Assembly (NCBI GenBank): GCA_019671005.1
Contig: CM033714.1
Coordinates: forward strand, 83,195,909 to 83,259,908
DNA length: 64,000 bases
Direction: 5' to 3'
DNA from: Hibiscus mutabilis
Taxonomy: Eukaryota > Streptophyta > Magnoliopsida > Malvales > Malvaceae
In this document: piece by piece, positions 33,253-44,983 of the stretch
Numbering within the stretch: position 1 is the stretch's first letter
Layout: every line of letters starts with the position of its first letter
Position numbers and translations under genes: made by a program
The notes under the pieces: generated by a model
Seen by the model: only the letters and a program-made list of their open reading frames with translations
What the model was told of the DNA's origin: nothing
Databases searched by the model: none

Positions 33253-33815
33253 ATATAAAAGAAAACCCTAATCACAAGAATTCTAATTCGCTATGGTTAT
33301 CTGCATGGCTCTATTGAGGTGGACTTCTTAGATTCACACACATGAGTTCGGTTCTAATTGGGGTACCCGAACCTATCTTATCACCTGCTAAGGCAACAAG
33401 AACCCCAATTCTGGCCCATTACAAGCTTGTGAATTGGTTTCAGTTCGAGGGAAAGCACGACCTAATGATCTGGAGGGCTGCTCATGTGTCAAGAGGCATG
33501 GATTCCGGAAGTGAATTACTGACCCGTGGAGGGCTACTCACGTGGGTATGTGGCGTTTCACTCCCACTTAAGGGACAGAGCTCGGGTATAGAGCTTGATG
33601 AGATGGTGCAACATGTGTCAGTGATTCCTTAGAAATTAAATAAAAAATTAATTCAAAAGCCACCAATTATCAAAGCCCGTTCAATTGTAGTTACACTTTT
33701 CAAGAAAGGGTCCACCTTACTAGAATCAATTGAAATTACGACAATTCATCATTAATAAAAAACAAATATCTTCTTCGCCTAACACTCTTTTTGTTTTTTT
33801 TAAAACAAAAATCGA
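33253..33815 (-). other. Tat-2 5' leader
   Basis: Untranslated region between primer site and ORF1. It holds the pattern GGTACCCGAAC-CTGCTAAGGCAACAAG, similar to the Tat-3 leader (52540-52600) and to 37500-37600. No gene seen; the 96-codon plus-strand frame at 33342-33632 looks like chance. Confidence 0.65.
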
Positions 33816-33833
33816 TCCCCAACGAAGTCGCCA
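33816..33833 (-). promoter_or_regulatory. Tat-2 primer binding site, tRNA-Arg
   Basis: The minus strand reads TGGCGACTTCGTTGGGGA, complementary with two mismatches to the plant tRNA-Arg 3' end (TCCCCAGCGGAGTCGCCA). It lies three bases inside the LTR. A tRNA-Arg primer is typical of Ogre/Tat. Confidence 0.85.
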
Positions 33834-33836
33834 AGC

Positions 33837-36800
33837 TGTAGAGACATTTTTTTTCCTTTTTGGCTCCTTTATAAGTATGGATTAAATCATTTTTGAAATC
33901 TTGGCTTAATGGATTTCTTTTGGAAACTCTTGTCCTTTTGAAAACGATTTAAATTTTGGGTCGCCACCGACCACTTGGATAAGGTAGGCCAGACACCATA
34001 AAACCAGAAATTCATTATGAAAGGGCTCGGGAGTTGGTTACGTGGGGAAGGATTAAAACCCCCATAAATATCAAAAATCGGTACCAAAAATATTTGTTGC
34101 TTTTAATCAAAGGAAATTGTCAGTATTTGAAAGGAATTTAACTCGGTGACCTTAATTAAAAATTAACCTTAATTAAACGGTCTTTATCAAACATGTGAAT
34201 TTAAATTAATTGGACATTTAATTAATAAGGTTGACGATACATCAGACCATAGATTAAACTGACATCGAATAAGCCTGATTGCCGTGTTAATTTATGGTTT
34301 GAATCCCGCACGTCACCTTTATGCACGAGGCAAGTAGTTAAGGAATGATGTAATGACTTTGTCAAGTTTTAATTCTACCTTGGGTCGGTAAGGATTAATT
34401 CAAATATTTAGTCAACATCCTTTAAGCTTGGACTGTTACGACACAAATATCTGAATTAATGAATACCTCCCATTTTATAATTTAAATTAATTAACGTACA
34501 ATCAAGATATTTAAAGTCACATGAATGACAAGTAGGGGATGGAAAACAAAGGCATAAAAGATAAGCACACAAAGCCCACCCCAAGACCTAACCTATAAGG
34601 GCCCAAATTATTGAAAGCCCAAGTAATGTTCTAATTATTAACTAAGTGAGTCTAATATTAACTTATGATCAATTAAACCCTAAAAACTAGCAAAACCCTA
34701 ATAAATTATAGATTATCTTGTATCATAAGAATTAATTTGATCGACTTTAAACTAGTATCTCAATGAGCCAAGGGTACTATTTAAAATGAATCGAATTAAT
34801 TGAGCATGATTTTTAGTTTAGATGTCCATCTAAGTTCAAGGTTAATTTTACCCTAAAGAGCAATTAAGAGGCACTCAATTAACTTAATGAATTAAACATT
34901 TACCCTAATGACCCAAGGGTAAATTTAAATTCATTAAACCAATTTAAACTTTAATCTAACTAAGGCTCCAAACTAAACCTAAATTAATCTAATTAATTTA
35001 ATGATCGTGCCCCTATGAGACGGGCATACGATTCTAAATTAATCACATTAATTTAGCCTAATTCTAATCTAAAACTAACTCTATTAATCTAAAGCCCAAA
35101 CCCACTAAAACTTGGTCCAAAAACTAGAAGCCTAAAACACCTAAACTAGGCCCAAAAAAGAAGCCCAAAACCCAAACTACTAAAACTAAGAACTTGGCCA
35201 AGCCCATGAAAACAAGAACACCTAATATGTTAAGAAAATATTATATAGATTAAAACCAAATTAAGTATATTAAAAGAAAATGTATATTACACAAAATGTT
35301 AAAACCTTTTAGTACATATATACTAGAAGCTATACATATTATAGATTTTAAAGAATTAGATACTTTTGAAAATTATAACCCCTTTTTTAACTAAACATAA
35401 AATATATTGTGAAACATATATTATATTACATGGAAATTATAGGCTAAATGTATCATCAAAACTTTACGTTAAATATATTATATACATGGACATTATATTC
35501 ACTTTATATAACTATGCATGTGTTATAAACCCTTAAAACATAGCTATATATATGTATCATGTATCATCACAAACATTACATAAAACACACATCGAAAACA
35601 ACCATTCCAAATAAATATTTACCAAACATACCAAAACAACATATTTACATAAATATAAACAACAATAACATGGCCCAATTCTTAAAATTAAATGCATGAA
35701 AATATAGGGAAATGACCATATTAAAAAGAAATAAAATTTCGAGGCTCGATTAAAAGGAAAACGGGGACGTAATTGTAAGAAAACGCAAAGTTACGATGTC
35801 TCGGGTGGTGATTAAAGAAGGTGAAATGACCTCGGGGCAATTTTTGGAACGCGGAGGGACTATTAGCAATATTTGGACTTGCAGAAGGGCTAAACACGCG
35901 ATTAAAACAGAGTTGAGGTCCTTATTATGCTATTTCACCATTTTTAAAATGTAAAATCTTTATAAAAACCCTTTTATTTCAGATAGTTACCCTTTTTGGC
36001 AAAAAAGACTAAACTCTTATAACTCATCCCTCTTGTTCATCTGGGTTCATTATGAACCTAGATTTTGGCGGTTCTCTACCATAATTCCCAGAAACCGACC
36101 ACTGAGCCACCATTTGATGGTGGCCGGCAACCTCAAACCTAGCAAAAACTTCCTTTTCTCATTTGAAAACCAAATTGGAGACCAATCTCCCACAAAAACC
36201 TTAAAAACCCTTTCAATTTTAAAAAATGAGACTCTAACAAGACTCTCTTCAATCTTTTCCTCTATCGTCTCACCGTGTCAAACCCCAAAAAGACGACGGG
36301 CTTATCGATGAAGAATAGAAATCTGGCCCGAGAGTGACTCTGTAGGTAATCCAATTACGACCCTAACCTCTTTTTTGAATATGCTATGATACTAAAATAT
36401 GAAAAAGAAGGAGATTTACCTCAAATCGAGGGTTTTTTACTGTGTATTGATTCTCTGAAATTTCCCCCAGAATGCTTCCTTTTCTCCCTAGGGTTACAAG
36501 GTGGGGGCTCTGATTTATATAGCCCAAAATTACATGCATTAGAAAATAATAAAAACTCTCAAAATCCCTATTGGCTACTGCATTTTTTGTTTGTATTCAT
36601 GCGCTGATTCTGAAATGTTTCTTTGTCCCTTGTATTTGCTGATAATTCTCTGATTTTTCTGATTTCTTTGTTGTTTTTGTTGTATGTGAACAATCGGTTG
36701 AGGAACAGGGGACCAAAGGGCTTGCTGGGGTGGCTGTTAAAGTGGCACTCATGTGGCAAGGCAGCGGTGAGTTAGCGTTTACGTGACCTTGCTGCGGCTG

Positions 36801-37140
36801 TCGTGGTGGTGAATGTGGCACAAAAGAAGCTGAGAGGTCAAACGGTTGAGCTGCACGCGCACATGGATGATGCCAGGGGTCGCGCGTAAGGCGCATGGGA
36901 AAATTGGACGGTCGCTTCTTCGACCATGGGTCGTTCGATGAGATCTGGATCCAAAGGTGGGGATGTTGGCGGCTGCAACCAAAGGACATCAGATTAGGGC
37001 TAAGTTTTGGTGTAATTAAAAGAACTATGGGCCTTTCTTTTTAAATGTAAATAGACTGTATAATATAAAGACTTGGGCCATTTTATTTATTTAGTGGGCT
37101 GTTGCTTATAATTTCATACTGGTTTAAATAAAAAATGGTA
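33837..37140 (-). mobile_element. Tat-2 5' LTR, outer end lost
   Basis: Starts TGTAGAGAC beside the primer site and matches the 3' LTR until TAAATAAAAAATGG at about 37138. It then changes abruptly, lacking the ~390 outer bases seen at 20130-20525. Full length would be about 3.7 kb. A sense TATATAAA is at 36514-36521. The broken edge means no target duplication can be found. Confidence 0.88.
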
Positions 37141-37332
37141 TTTAACTTGGCATGATTCTTCATCTGTGATACATCGCCTCTACGAAGACTGTCTCTCTTC
37201 TTATGCTGAGTTTGTTCGGGCCATGTCTAGACAGCGGTATTGTCTTCTCCTATCTGAAACCCTCTAGCCATACTGAATACTTCCAAATCAACGGATTCCC
37301 GAGCTGATGCCAAATCAATGCAAAATGACATG
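37141..37332 (-). pseudogene. Possible Tat-1 ORF1 start remnant
   Basis: In sense a Met codon at 37332 opens a frame of about 34 codons including LASARESVDLEVFSMARGF and GEDNTAV, ended by TAG, then a charged stretch to the Tat-2 LTR edge. It lies where ORF1 should begin relative to the leader-like sequence at 37333-37883. I do not recognise the protein; assignment to Tat-1 rests on position only. Confidence 0.4.
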
Positions 37333-37883
37333 GTTTATTTAAAATAATAAAATTGAACAACCACAAAGAAAAGAAAACAAAAGAAACTCATGTCAATATT
37401 GTGAGTTAATATGAAAAGCAAATAAATCTAATATTAATACAGAAGAATCATGCAATATTGGCAAAGAAAATAACCAGAGAAATGTATTTAAACCAGCAAC
37501 ACCTATCCTAGGTCCCTGTCTGGCTCTAGTAGGGCAGGTTTCTAAATAACAACATGTGGGTTGTGTTCTAGACTCTGGGTTCCCGAACTGTCATTACTCT
37601 ACTGTGATAGCAAGACATCGATTTAAGTAGTATAGGTACCTTATAACAGAGGCGTGGGCCCCACAGTGCATAAGGTTAGTATATCGGAAGAAGACAAAAT
37701 TCTGAATTCAGAGGTGGAGAGCCTCACGTCGGATCATGTCTTTCTCCCACTTAAGGGTGAAAAGCCTGGACAGAAGGTTATGCATGAATGATAGCTATAT
37801 CATACAAAAAAGCTACCTCTATTTTTCCTGAGAATTTATCCAACAATTATTAGAAAAATTAAATTCAAATTATTGTTCAAAAT
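37333..37883 (-). other. Leader-like segment, probably Tat-1
   Basis: Resembles the 5' leaders of Tat-2 and Tat-3: GGTTCCCGAACTGTC, a CTACTGTGATAGCAAG block and CCCACTTAAGGG. Tat-3 inserted at 37883/37884; its right flank at 55313 continues into the Tat-1 primer site. I therefore read 37333-37883 plus 55313-55368 as one leader split by Tat-3. Confidence 0.6.
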
Positions 37884-40220
37884 TGTCGCAACCCTTTTTA
37901 GGAGGCTTCGACGTTATTTGGAAAACTTAAGAAAACATGGAGTCACCACCAATCTTTTTTGAAAAAATGTGTGATTGGATCACTTTTAAAACAATGGTTA
38001 TTTTAGTAAAAAGTTTTATTTATTAAAACTACAATTTTGGTCCACGAAAAATAAAAGAAAACAGGTTTGGGGGTCGGTTATGTGTGAGGAAGGGTTAGCA
38101 CCCCCACAACGCCAAAAATTGGTACCTAATTGATTTCAAAAAAGTATTTTCAAAATTGTAATTTGCAAGTTCACAAGATTTCGCTTTATTTGTCCGCTAA
38201 GTGAATATAAATTTATTTTAACGGCCTTATCGCCCGAGAAATAAACTTTAATCACCGCTAACACTCCTAACGCTAACCCGTCATTCCCGCTTGATAAGAC
38301 ACCACATTAATTAAGTTTTCACTTTTTAAACAAACCAACAAAGAAATTTAAGTATGTTAGAGTTTTTATTAAAAACCTAATCAGTGATTTAACCCTAGAA
38401 GAAATGTTTACGTTCATTTTAACTATTAATATTTAAATGTATTTAAGTGTATTTTATTTCAAGATATGAAGGAAATCTTATTGCACATATGTCTCTATAC
38501 TATGTTTAAAAGATCCTATTCCTAAGGTTTTACATTCATACATATGTACATATAAAGACAAAAAGGAACTAGGTTACTTAAATTAAATTAATAATCTAAA
38601 TAATTGCTAAAATAAAAGAAAAGGGTAATTACTTTTATTTAAAAGAAAAAATTGTATTGGGGACTAAATTGAAAGAAAAAAAAATGTGAAGGTTAATTCG
38701 AAAGCAATTGTAAATCTGGTGCTAAATTGAGAAGAAAAAAGGCAAAATTGAAAGGATTGAGAACAAGAATGTTGCAGTACAAGAACCGAGAAATAAGGGC
38801 GCGGGTTATAGCCGGGTACGGGTCAAGTCATCGAGTTGGTTTATAAAGCCTTTATCAGAAACAAAATCATTTTTTGCTTCCGCCCAAAGAGAATCAAACT
38901 CAGTTCCTCCAAATTCTCTGAACACATTCAACTGTGTTCTTCATTTGTTGAAGAACACGGCTGGGATCCGTCGTGCCGGTCACCATCCACCGGTGCTGGC
39001 CACCGTTGCCGATGGTGAAATTTTCCAAAAAATCCCTAATTCATAGATTTCGGTGACTCCCAAATTGTATTTTTTCGCCAGATCTACGTCAGAATCAAAT
39101 CACAGCAGTGTTTTCAAAAAATAGAGGTAAAACAATCCCTTTTCTTTATTTAAAAACGAAAATGAACATAGAAAGAAAGAATTACTAGAAAAATCTGCTT
39201 TTATTCCCCTAGAAATGCTTGAATACACTTGCTGAATTGCTACAACTTCTAGATTTCCGAATCCTATTTGTATATTGCGTATAAACTGTGTATGTTTCGA
39301 ATGATTCTTGTCTGTTAATTCGTATGAATCTGGTCCCTTTTACATGAATTTTACAATCCTATTTATAGTACAAGAAATGCTTGAATTCTAAGCACAAATC
39401 CCTTATTTTTTTCCTCTGAATGCTTGATCTTTGCTATGGCACCATTTTAGGGATCGATTATTCCCTTTTTGCTTCTATTCTAATCTCGTTTTCTAGCTAA
39501 TGCTTTGATTTAGGGATTAACTGCTCTTGTTTCTTTGTTTGCATGTCTCTAATGACTTGAACGATGCCGGCGAGGAGCAATCGAAGTGAGTGGAGAACCG
39601 AAGAAGACAAAAACACTCGGTGGTAACTGGAAAGTCGAGGGCGTAACTACCACGCGTGAGTGATGATCCGCGTACTCTATTGCTGAGCACCCTAGGCTGT
39701 TGGATTGCTTTCTGATCTACGGTCCAGATGACGAACCATTTGCCTTCCTCCAGCTGGATCCCGTGTATAAATCGTGTGCAATTCTTACCGTTGGATCTGC
39801 TCAATCCAATGGTCCTTTAGTTGTACAGGAAACAAAAAGGGGATAGGGCCTTTAGGATTCAATTGTAACCGGGCCGATCAGGCCTTATATTTTAGAAACA
39901 ATGGGCATGCAATTTTAAATGGGCTCTTTCTTTTTGTAAATAAATCTATATACTATTTCTATAAAGGACTCTATGTATTTTTAATGGATATTTATAAATA
40001 TAAATGGGCTGTTGATTTTATATTTTGAGTTTTATATTAACCAATTACACTAACAATTATACTAACTATAATACACTAAGCATATTAACAAAATTATATG
40101 ACACCTACATAATACTAACACTAATTACTATATTAATATTTTATTATACTAACATATAGCAAATACACTAATTATGAAAACTATAACACTTATAACAAAG
40201 GTGAAAAATTAGTGACAACA
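37884..40220 (-). mobile_element. Tat-3 3' LTR
   Basis: TGTCGCAACCC...GTGACAACA, 2337 bases, matched by 52970-55312. By eye about 16 differences in the first 290 bases (~94-95%). A polypurine tract follows at 40221. Flanking 5-mers are AAAAT on the left and GAAAT right of the 5' LTR, a plausible target duplication with one change. Sense TATAAATA is at 39360-39367; an antisense TATAAAG is at 38842. Confidence 0.93.
38934..38958. repeat. Perfect LTR hairpin of Tat-3
   Basis: GTGTTCTTCA and TGAAGAACAC are perfect 10-base arms around TTTGT. The other LTR has the same arms at 54021-54045 with loop ATTGT. Tat-1 has TTCTTCAC/GTGAAGAA at 882-901, and Tat-2 has different arms (TCTGGG...CCCAGA) at 19012-19034, in similar LTR positions. 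Confidence 0.8.
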
Positions 40221-40235
40221 GCTGCCCCTCTTTGG
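40221..40235 (-). promoter_or_regulatory. Polypurine tract of Tat-3
   Basis: The minus strand reads CCAAAGAGGGGCAGC next to the LTR start TGTTGTCAC. Confidence 0.85.
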
Positions 40236-40335
40236 TTATTCCGGTGAAATAGGAATAGAGCAAAGATCAAAGGACAATGATTTTCACCGATTGCCAAACA
40301 TGTCGATGTTAGAACGAACTGGCAGGCTATGCTAT

Positions 40336-40860
40336 CCTCTGTTTGAATGGATAAGCACGTTCTATTCTTCTTAAGCCTGAATAGATAGGTGAGTTCTATT
40401 CTCCTCGTGCTCGAATAGATAAGCAGGTTCCATTCTGCAAATGCCTGAACAAATAGGCGGGTTTTATTCTCCTCACGCTCGAATAGATAAGCGAATTCTA
40501 TTCTTAAAATGCCCGAATAGATAGGCGAGTTCTATTCTCCTCATGCTTGAATAGATAAGCAGATTCTATTCTCTAAATGCCTGAACGGATAGACGGGTTC
40601 TATTATCCAGGTGCTCGAATAGATAAAAAGGTTCCATTCTTCAAATGCTCAGACGGATAGGCGGGTTCTATTCTCCTTACGCTTGAATAGATAAGTGAAT
40701 TTCATTCTCCAAATGCCCGAACGGATAGGTGGGTTCTATTCTCCTCATGCTCGAATAGATAAGTAGATCGAAAAAGGTTCCATCCTCTTTATGGTTGGAT
40801 GGATAAGCGGGTTCCATTCTCCAAATGCCCGAACGAATAGGCAGGTTCTTTTGCGGAAAA
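40336..40860 (-). repeat. 34/68-bp minisatellite in Tat-3 3' UTR
   Basis: About 15 units of 34 bases with core GAATAGATAAGCGGGTTCTATTC. Alternate units differ in their last third (CTCCTCATGCT versus CAAATGCC), giving a 68-base higher-order period: matching GAATAGATAAG starts lie at 40413, 40481 and 40549. It starts about 115 bases from the polypurine tract. Confidence 0.88.
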
Positions 40861-42513
40861 AGTTTTCACACCTGTAAAAAAATTGACATTTGATGCAATT
40901 ATGATGATCATGCCCCTAAGAATTTCTAAAACATGAATGCATGTCTCTTTTGCTTTTTATAATCCTTTTATCAGAATTAGTTTTCTTGAATCATATCATC
41001 TCAAACATTTTCTCAATTCTGCCAACAGATGGTAAGTGTCTATTCTGGTCTATCCCATCAGAAGAAGCAGTATGACTTCCTTTCATTTCTCTACGCTGAA
41101 GGGCTTTGCACCATGTTATTAGGATCACAATGAGCAAGTAAGTTTGCACCAGCCCATCTTTCAACACTAGTTGACTTCACCATTTTTCTTGTTGTTAAAA
41201 TTCCATCGACCATTCCTTGAAAAGTAATCTTCACCATTGCCCACTCTTAACTTCGGGAATTGTAGGACCCGTCCTTTAATTGGGGTAAAATTAGAGTTCA
41301 ACGAAGCACCACCATGTTGTACTAAGGGTTTAACGCCATAGCTACAGATATGTAAAAGATTAGACAATGCATTCATCTTTTCCTGTAACTTCTGCCTTGA
41401 TTTTCAACCAGGGAAACTTTTTGCAAAGTGTTTGAAGCTTTCATATAGCGTTGCTAAGATACCAAAGAGTGAAACTCCGTGGGGATTTATGCGAGATGTT
41501 TTGGCTTGCCAATATTAATGTGTTGGAAATCATCTAAATATTGCGATGGTTGACAAAATAATTATAGATAGTCATCTTCATCATCTCTGCTTCACCATTT
41601 TAGTACTTATTTGCTTCATAAAGAACATATGATCCTTGTACATTTGCTTGCTCAATCCATTTATCTTATACTCCTGGTTGGAATGACTAACTTTATCCTC
41701 ATATTCTTCAACACTCTTTTAGCCTTTGTCAAACTTCCATTGTAGTTGATACATCAATGTTAAGTGACAAGCTTCCTAGAATCTTGATGTTCTCCCAATG
41801 TTTGTAAAATTGCTCTTATTATCACGGAAGAGACATTATGATGTCATCAAAATTCAATGACAGGTCTTTTTGAGTGGTCTTGAATGAAAGTACCTCGTAT
41901 CCTTAGCTATTTCCTCTAATGTCTGTAAAATTGTTCTCATTGTTATAGAAAACAAACTTCCTTGTGCAAGCATCTTTGTTTTGTAACATGCTGCCTTAGG
42001 GTAATGTCAAAACATCTCTTGAGGGTTCCCTAATTCCTGCCTCCACAGAGATCTTTGAATGGAAATCTTTGCAGCAAAACCTATTTCCATCTTGAATCTC
42101 TTCATATGTTTGTTTCTCTTTATTCCCTAAGCTCCGAACTTAACCACGGAATACCTCATTGTTCCAATACCCTTTTAAAACAAATTTCAAAGTAATGCCC
42201 AAAAATCTTTAGTATGTTTTAAGTAATGTCAAATTTATTAATTCTCATTTCAATGCAAGATGCTTATACGAAAAAGGGAGATGGTCTAAACAAAGAAATA
42301 AAGGCTAAGAAACAAAACTTTATCAATATTGTGACAAACAGAAAAGAGATTACAAGCGTTCAAATATCAATGACGAAAACTCCTCATGTCGAAACGCCTT
42401 GGGATGTCCTGAGTGTTACCCATGCTGAGTAGACTTCGATAATGGTGACAATGCGAGAAAGTATATAACTCGTATGCGTTATGTTCCTGAGAGAATTTCA
42501 CTGGTTATCAACT
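40861..42513 (-). other. Tat-3 3' UTR, no gene recognised
   Basis: About 1.65 kb without recognisable coding sequence. A 69-codon minus frame at 41167-41376 has no family I know. In sense AATTAATAAATTTG occurs near 42230-42240, a possible poly(A) signal. It is more than twice as long as the same spacer in Tat-1 and Tat-2. Confidence 0.5.
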
Positions 42514-42655
42514 ACCTAAGCCGCCCTTTTTGGGTTTTCAACTTAGGTCCTCCTTTGGTTTTAAAATGCCATTTGCGGGTTTTCATTTTGAACCCGCCTT
42601 TTTTCTTCTTTCTTCTTTCTTCTTTCTTCTTTCTTCTTTTTCTTTTTTCTTCTTC
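42514..42655 (-). repeat. Tat-3 hairpin pair and pyrimidine tract
   Basis: Hairpins at 42514-42548 (10-base stem ACCTAAGCCG with CAACTTAGGT, all positions paired counting G-U) and 42557-42594 (ATGCC/GGTTTTCAT core). A TTCTTTC-rich tract to about 42655 follows. They match the first two members of group B in Tat-1 and Tat-2; the other two are missing. Confidence 0.7.
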
Positions 42656-43960
42656 TGACATAGTACTTTTTGACTGAATCTGAGTTTATCAGACTCTAAA
42701 GTTCATCTCCATCCATTTCAGCCAAAATTAATGCCCCACCTAAAAAAAAACTTTTGTCACAATATAAGGCCCATACCAATTAGGTGCCTATTTTCCCCGG
42801 GAATCACTTTGAATTGGTAGTTTTTTCCTCAACACTAAGTTACATTCTTTAAATTCTCTCGGGTGAACTTTCTTCTCGTGAGCCCTTATCACCATTCTTT
42901 GGTACATTTGCCCATGGCACAATGCTTTCAATCTTTTCTCTTCAATTAAATCCAGCTGATCATATCTTGCTTGAACCCATTCTGCTTCTTCCAACTTTGC
43001 TTTCATTAAGACACGGAGTGATGGTATTTCAACTTCAATTGGTAATACAGCTTCTATTCCGTACACCAATGAAAATGGTGTTGCCCCAGTAGAGACTCGT
43101 ACTACGGTTCGATAGGCGTATAAGGTAACAGTAGCTTCTCGTGCCAATCTTTATAGGTATCAGTCATTTTTACAATTATCTTCTTGATATTCTTATTCGC
43201 GGCCTCTACTGCCCTATTCATCTTTAGGTGATATACCACAGAATTATGATGTTTGACATTGAACTGCTCACAGACTCCACTTATCATCTTGTTATTCAAA
43301 TTGGAGGGGTTGTTGGTGATGATACTTTCAGGCAAGCCATATCGACAAATAATTTCCTTTTTCAAAAACTTGCAAACCGTAGATCTAGTGACGTTTGCAT
43401 AAGAAGCTGCTTCTACCCATTTTGTGAAATAGTCAATGGCTACCAAGATAAAACAATGCTCGCTTGACGTCTTGGGGTGAATCTGACCAATGACATCGAT
43501 GCCCCACATGGAGAAAGGCCAGGGTGCTGACATAACATGAAGAGGTTGAGGTGGCGTATAAACCTTGTCAGCGTAGATCTGGCATTTATGGCATTTGCGA
43601 GAGTAGTTGATGCAATCACCTTCCATGGTCAACCAGTAATATCCAAGACGCATGATTCTTCTAGCCATGGTGAAGCCACTGGGATGGGTTCCACAAACTC
43701 TTTCATGAACTTCTTCCATAATTAATTGAGCTTCCTTCGCACCCACACATCTCATAAGCAACTGATCATGACTTATTTTGTATAAAATTTCTCCATCGAG
43801 GATATACCCTGATGCCATATTCCTGATCATTTTCTTTTCATTCTCTGTAGTTTGTGGTGGGTACTGCTGAGATTTTACATATTGCAAGATATTATGGTAC
43901 CATGGCAGTCCATCTATTTCTTCTTCCACATCATAATAATGGGCTGGGGAGTCTAGCATA
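42651..43960 (-). pseudogene. Tat-3 integrase
   Basis: The frame 44124-43102 shows the zinc finger (HERVCGTHPSG then CHKCQIYAD), WGIDVIGQIHPKTS (first catalytic Asp kept), PESIITNNPSNLNNKM (second Asp replaced by Asn), and AVEAANKNIKKI (Glu kept). After a frameshift near 43120, 43147-42788 gives TGATPFSLVYGIEAVLP and LEEAEWVQARYDQL; the tail to about 42651 has three stops. It would integrate element DNA, but the Asn change should block catalysis. Confidence 0.9.
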
Positions 43961-44483
43961 TGTAGCCTGATGTGCATCATCTTAGAATCTCCACTTGCTT
44001 TAAACATGGCCGCTAAAGTAGCTAAAGCATCAGCCATTTGGTTATCTTCTCTGGGGAGATATTTGAAAGTGATCTCATCAAATTCTTTGGTCAACTCAAG
44101 GACCAACATGTGGTATTCTATCAAATTTGCTTCTTTTGTCTCTCATTCGCCACATATCTGATAAATGACCAATACAGAGTTCCCTAAACTCTTAAAGTAC
44201 GGACTTTCCTTTGTATAGCCTCTCTTAGACCCATTATACAAGCCTCGTATTTTGCCATGTTATTAGTGCAGAAAAATCTTAATCGACCGGTAAAAGGGTA
44301 ATAATCTCCTTTTGGAAAAAACAAAATTGCCCCTATACCTCGTCCTAATGCATTTGTTGCACCATCGAAGTTCATAACCCAAGATTCTGTTGCAGCCTCA
44401 TCATCTTCTGGGATACACATCAAGTATTCATCAGGGAAATTAAAATTCAATGCTTCATAATCATCACAGACGCGACGTGCCAA
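43961..44483 (-). pseudogene. Tat-3 second (archaeal-type) RNase H
   Basis: In sense WVMNFDGATNALGRGIGAIL with the catalytic Asp, CTNNMAKYEACIMGLREAI with Glu, a frame break near 44180, then YHMLVLELTKEFDEITFKYLPR and EDNQMADALATLAAMF with the last Asp. The core residues can be traced on both sides of the break. Dual RNase H is a Tat-group trait. Confidence 0.85.
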
Positions 44484-44900
44484 AAAATCAGCTATGACAC
44501 TCCATTTTATTGCTTTTTAGCTTACATATTGGATATCAAACTCTGATAGTAACATCTGTCAACGTGCTAATCTTCCCGATAAGGCTGGAGCTTCTATCAT
44601 GAACTTTAAGGGATCCAATTTCGAGATTAGCCATGTAGTGCGATATAACATATATTGCCTAAGCCTTTTAGCTGCCCATACCAAAGCACAACATAGCTTT
44701 TCAATTGAGGAATATCTGGATTCACAATCAGTGAACTTCTTGCTCAGGTAATATATCGCATTTTCTTTTCTTCTAGTATCGTCATGTTTCCCTAATACGC
44801 AGCCTATAGAATTTTCATGCACCATTAAATAAAGGATTAATGGCCTCTCCGAAACTTATGGTACTAATACGAGAGGGTTGGTTAACTGATCTTTGATCTT
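44484..44900 (-). pseudogene. Tat-3 first RNase H
   Basis: Open 88-codon frame with HENSIGCVLGKHDDTRRKENAIYYLSKK, then CCALVWAAKRLRQYM and LDPLKFMIEAPALSGRLAR, continuing through a stop into MLLSEFDIQYVS-like codons and ADFLARR. Same architecture as in Tat-2 (25311-25844). Confidence 0.85.
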
Positions 44901-44983
44901 TTCTAAAGCCGTCTGGCATTCTTCATTCCATGTCCATGGGTTATTCTTTTTGAGTAGTCTGAAAATTGGATCACACTTATCAG

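Noticed and set aside
41167..41376. 69-codon minus-strand ORF in the Tat-3 3' UTR
   Set aside because: No recognisable domain and no equivalent in Tat-1 or Tat-2. Kept only as unassigned UTR.
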